38,851 nucleotides of DNA, taken from NCBI GenBank assembly GCA_014381985.1, contig JACNKP010000063.1, forward strand, positions 1 through 38,851. The letters are read 5' to 3'. Below are positions 36,767 to 38,851 of the stretch, piece after piece. The first letter of the stretch is position 1, and each line of letters begins with the position of its first letter. Source of the stretch: SAR92 clade bacterium. Lineage in GTDB: Bacteria; Pseudomonadota; Gammaproteobacteria; Pseudomonadales; Porticoccaceae. Made by a program: the position numbers and the translations under genes. The notes under the pieces are model-generated. The model worked only from the letters and a program-made list of their open reading frames with translations. It searched no databases and was not told the DNA's origin.

Positions 36767-37768
36767 ATGAGCCTACCCATCAACCAAATCAGCATTGAAA
36801 TCACACAACCGGGCGGTCCAAACGTTTTGCAGCCGACATCGCGTCCAATGCCCTCGCATAATGGCAATCAAGTGCTGATAAAAGTCGCGGCGGCAGGTGT
36901 TAACCGACCCGACGTATTTCAACGCCTAGGCTTTTATCCTGCGCCCCCTGGTGCATCAGATATCCCTGGCCTTGAAGTGTCTGGCACAGTAGTGGCTGCC
37001 GGCAATGAAGTTACCCGTTGGAAAATAGGGGACCAAGTATGCGCCTTGCTAGCCGGCGGTGGTTATGCTGAGTACGCCTTGGCAGAAGCTTCTCTGTGCC
37101 TTCCAATCCCTGAAGGTCTAGATCTTGAAGATGCCGCGGCACTGCCGGAAACCTGTTTTACCGTTTGGCATAATCTTTTTGAACGAGCAGAATTAAAACC
37201 CAACGAATGGCTGTTAGTTCACGGTGGATCCAGTGGTATTGGTACCACAGCTATTCAAATGGCCAGCGCAATGGGCATTAAGGTTATCGCCACTGCCGGG
37301 TCTGATGAAAAATGCAGGGTTTGTGAAAAACTAGGTGCGGTCAAAGCTATTAACTACCGTGAACATGATTTTGTCAGCATCTGTGCCGAACTGACCGATG
37401 GTGGCGTTAATGTTGTGCTGGACATGGTCGGCGGTGACTATGTTCAGCAAAATTTTGCCGTCTGCGCGCCAAAAGCACGAATTGTCAATATCGCCTTTTT
37501 ACGCGGTTCCAAAGTAGAAATAGATCTCATGCCTCTAATGCTAAAACAAATCGTATTAACCGGCTCAACCCTTAGAGCTCAACCATTGAAAGACAAGAAA
37601 CGAATTGCCCAGGGTGTTGAAGCTCAGGTTTGGCCATTAATTGCAGAGGGAAAATTCAAACCCGTTATTAATAACAGATTTCCACTTTCGCATGCTGACC
37701 AAGCTCACGAGCTAATGGAATCAAATAAACATATTGGTAAATTACTACTAATAAATGAGAGTAATTAA
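36767..37768 (+). CDS. NAD(P)H quinone oxidoreductase, PIG3/zinc-independent MDR family
   Basis: A 333-residue medium-chain dehydrogenase/reductase without the structural zinc cysteines, close to the PIG3-type quinone oxidoreductases. Visible are GVNRPDVFQRLGFYPAPPGA, IPGLEVSGTVVAAG, the nucleotide-binding LLVHGGSSGIGTTAIQMASA, and INYREHDFV. The frame reaches back to 36728, but ATG 36767 has AAGAGG six bases upstream and matches the family start. Its stop overlaps the start of yciH by one base, so the genes are translationally coupled. Confidence 0.93.
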   Translation: MSLPINQISIEITQPGGPNVLQPTSRPMPSHNGNQVLIKVAAAGVNRPDVFQRLGFYPAPPGASDIPGLEVSGTVVAAGNEVTRWKIGDQVCALLAGGGYAEYALAEASLCLPIPEGLDLEDAAALPETCFTVWHNLFERAELKPNEWLLVHGGSSGIGTTAIQMASAMGIKVIATAGSDEKCRVCEKLGAVKAINYREHDFVSICAELTDGGVNVVLDMVGGDYVQQNFAVCAPKARIVNIAFLRGSKVEIDLMPLMLKQIVLTGSTLRAQPLKDKKRIAQGVEAQVWPLIAEGKFKPVINNRFPLSHADQAHELMESNKHIGKLLLINESN

Positions 37769-38091
37769 TGGCTAACAAAGACTCACGATTAGTCTATTCC
37801 ACCGACGTGGGCCGCATTCAGGAAAGCGCACAATCCCAAGTAACTTTAACGGACGGTATTGTGCGCATTAGACGCGAAACCAAAGGTCGTAAAGGGAAAG
37901 GGGTCACTACTGTTTCAGGGATTGACTTGCCAGAACCAGATCTGAAGACCTTAGCGAAACAGTTGAAGCAAAAATGCTCCACTGGTGGCACTATTAAATC
38001 TGGAGTTATTGAGGTGCAAGGTGATCATCGTGATTTACTCAAAAAAGAGCTGGAAAAACGCGGCCATAATGTCAAGTTAGCAGGAGGCTGA
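37768..38091 (+). CDS. yciH: YciH/SUI1-family translation initiation factor-like protein
   Basis: A 107-residue homologue of eIF1/SUI1. In E. coli, YciH has been linked to initiation fidelity and inhibition of translation under stress. The SUI1 core is clear: VRIRRETKGRKGKGVTTVSG, LKTLAKQLKQKCSTGGTIK, and GVIEVQGDHRDLLKKELEKR. The N-terminus LVYSTDVGRI is family-typical. It overlaps the quinone oxidoreductase stop by one base, and its own last codons contain the AGGAGG that serves the following gene, so a three-gene operon is likely. Confidence 0.95.
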   Translation: MANKDSRLVYSTDVGRIQESAQSQVTLTDGIVRIRRETKGRKGKGVTTVSGIDLPEPDLKTLAKQLKQKCSTGGTIKSGVIEVQGDHRDLLKKELEKRGHNVKLAGG

Positions 38092-38094
38092 TTT

Positions 38095-38851
38095 TTGGAT
38101 ATTGACAGTTCTCAAGCAACAACGCGCAAGGTGATAAAACCATTTGGCACTTGGCCATCTGATATTAGTGCAGAAATGATCACTCGCGCTGCACCCGGAC
38201 TCAATCACCTTCATTCCAGTGCGGATAAACTTTTTTGGGTCGAAAGCCGGCCGTGGGAAGCTGGCCGCAATGTCATTATGTGTAAGACTCCCGATGGGGC
38301 GATTAAAGACCTTTTGCCAGCTCAGTTCAGTTGTAATAGCAAAGTGCATGAGTACGGTGGTATGGCGTACACAGTGGCCAATCAAAAACTCTATTTTGTG
38401 AATGCTCTGGATCAACGTATTTATCAACTCGATTTAGAGTCTTCAAACAACCCCTCACCAGTTAGTCCTGAAGGACCTTTTCGCTTTGCCGATATTATTG
38501 TCGACACGAAAAATCAGCGTTTGATCGCAGTCTGTGAACACCATATTGAGGGGCAAGAACCAGACAACTACATTGCCGCTATTGCCTTAGATCAAAAGCA
38601 CCCTGAGATCCAAACCTTAGTCGCGGGTTCTGACTTCTATGCCTATCCACGCCTTAGCCCTGATAACAACACAATCTGCTGGATTGAATGGCAACACCCC
38701 CACATGCCTTGGGATAACACGCAGTTATGGCAAGCATCCGTCAGTGGAAAGCAGCTAACAAATAGATGCCTAGTCGCAGGTGGCAATCAAGACGAGGCTA
38801 TCTTTCAGCCTCAGTGGTCTCCGGACAATCTTCTGTATTTTGTATCAGACA
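38095..38851 (+). CDS. S9-family peptidase, N-terminal part (runs off the window)
   Basis: The open frame from TTG 38095 continues to the window edge (252 codons visible). TTG is chosen because a perfect AGGAGG (38082-38087) lies seven bases upstream, no ATG is nearby, and the product starts just before the conserved region. Family-like blocks of cytoplasmic prolyl-oligopeptidase-type enzymes are LFWVESRPWEAGRNVI, KVHEYGGMAYTV, FADIIVDTKNQRLIAVCEHH and YAYPRLSPDNNTICWIEWQHP followed by MPWDNTQLW. These form the beta-propeller; the catalytic domain lies beyond the window. No signal peptide is visible, unlike the S9 enzyme at 20132-22132. Confidence 0.9.
   Translation, partial: MDIDSSQATTRKVIKPFGTWPSDISAEMITRAAPGLNHLHSSADKLFWVESRPWEAGRNVIMCKTPDGAIKDLLPAQFSCNSKVHEYGGMAYTVANQKLYFVNALDQRIYQLDLESSNNPSPVSPEGPFRFADIIVDTKNQRLIAVCEHHIEGQEPDNYIAAIALDQKHPEIQTLVAGSDFYAYPRLSPDNNTICWIEWQHPHMPWDNTQLWQASVSGKQLTNRCLVAGGNQDEAIFQPQWSPDNLLYFVSD

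Overview
The window reads as a stretch of housekeeping chromosome from a Gammaproteobacterium with a moderately AT-leaning genome, probably a marine heterotroph of the Pseudomonas/Cellvibrionales side of the class. That placement is inferred from gene content and order: prfB (with its programmed frameshift) beside lysS; recJ, thrC, hom and dsbC close together; ubiK and comM divergent from a PII/amtB cluster; ybbA-ybbP divergent from tesA; and a DUF3094 gene. I see no rRNA, tRNA, CRISPR array, transposase, prophage or integrase. Genes are tightly packed, and the largest gene-free gap is about 300 bp (32623-32922).

Layout. 1-970: a 5'-broken ygfZ and a small membrane protein. 981-2925 (minus): an MFS permease overlapping ung. 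2981-5935 (plus): MATE efflux, heme A synthase, a secreted DUF2147 protein. 6102-8457 (plus): two adjacent acyl-CoA dehydrogenases with a promoter and palindrome in front. 8475-11107 (minus): lysS and prfB. 11265-13850 (plus): a beta-propeller lactonase-like protein and SelO. 13845-14555 (minus): a FetB-type permease. 14777-16129 (plus): a PAS histidine kinase-like protein with a degraded ATPase domain. 16141-19352 (minus): ybbP and ybbA. 19428-22132 (plus): tesA and an S9 peptidase. 22154-29747 (minus): EamA transporter, recJ, epoxide-hydrolase-like enzyme, DUF3094 protein, thrC, hom, dsbC.

29810-32922 is the most informative regulatory region. A minus-strand operon (TorF-type outer-membrane protein, PII protein, AmtB) runs from a well-spaced sigma-54 promoter with two upstream NtrC-like sites to a strong intrinsic terminator. 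A second, closely related PII gene lies just beyond that terminator. This looks like a nitrogen-limitation module that includes a dedicated outer-membrane protein.

32923-38851: ubiK and comM (plus), an ion channel with a C-terminal zinc-ribbon-like tail (minus), then (plus) an EamA transporter, a quinone oxidoreductase, a YciH/SUI1 protein and the start of an S9 peptidase that runs off the window.

No radically new multi-gene system is evident. The best leads are the sigma-54/NtrC-controlled torF-PII-amtB operon, the probable pseudo-histidine kinase, and the palindrome over the promoter of the dehydrogenase pair.
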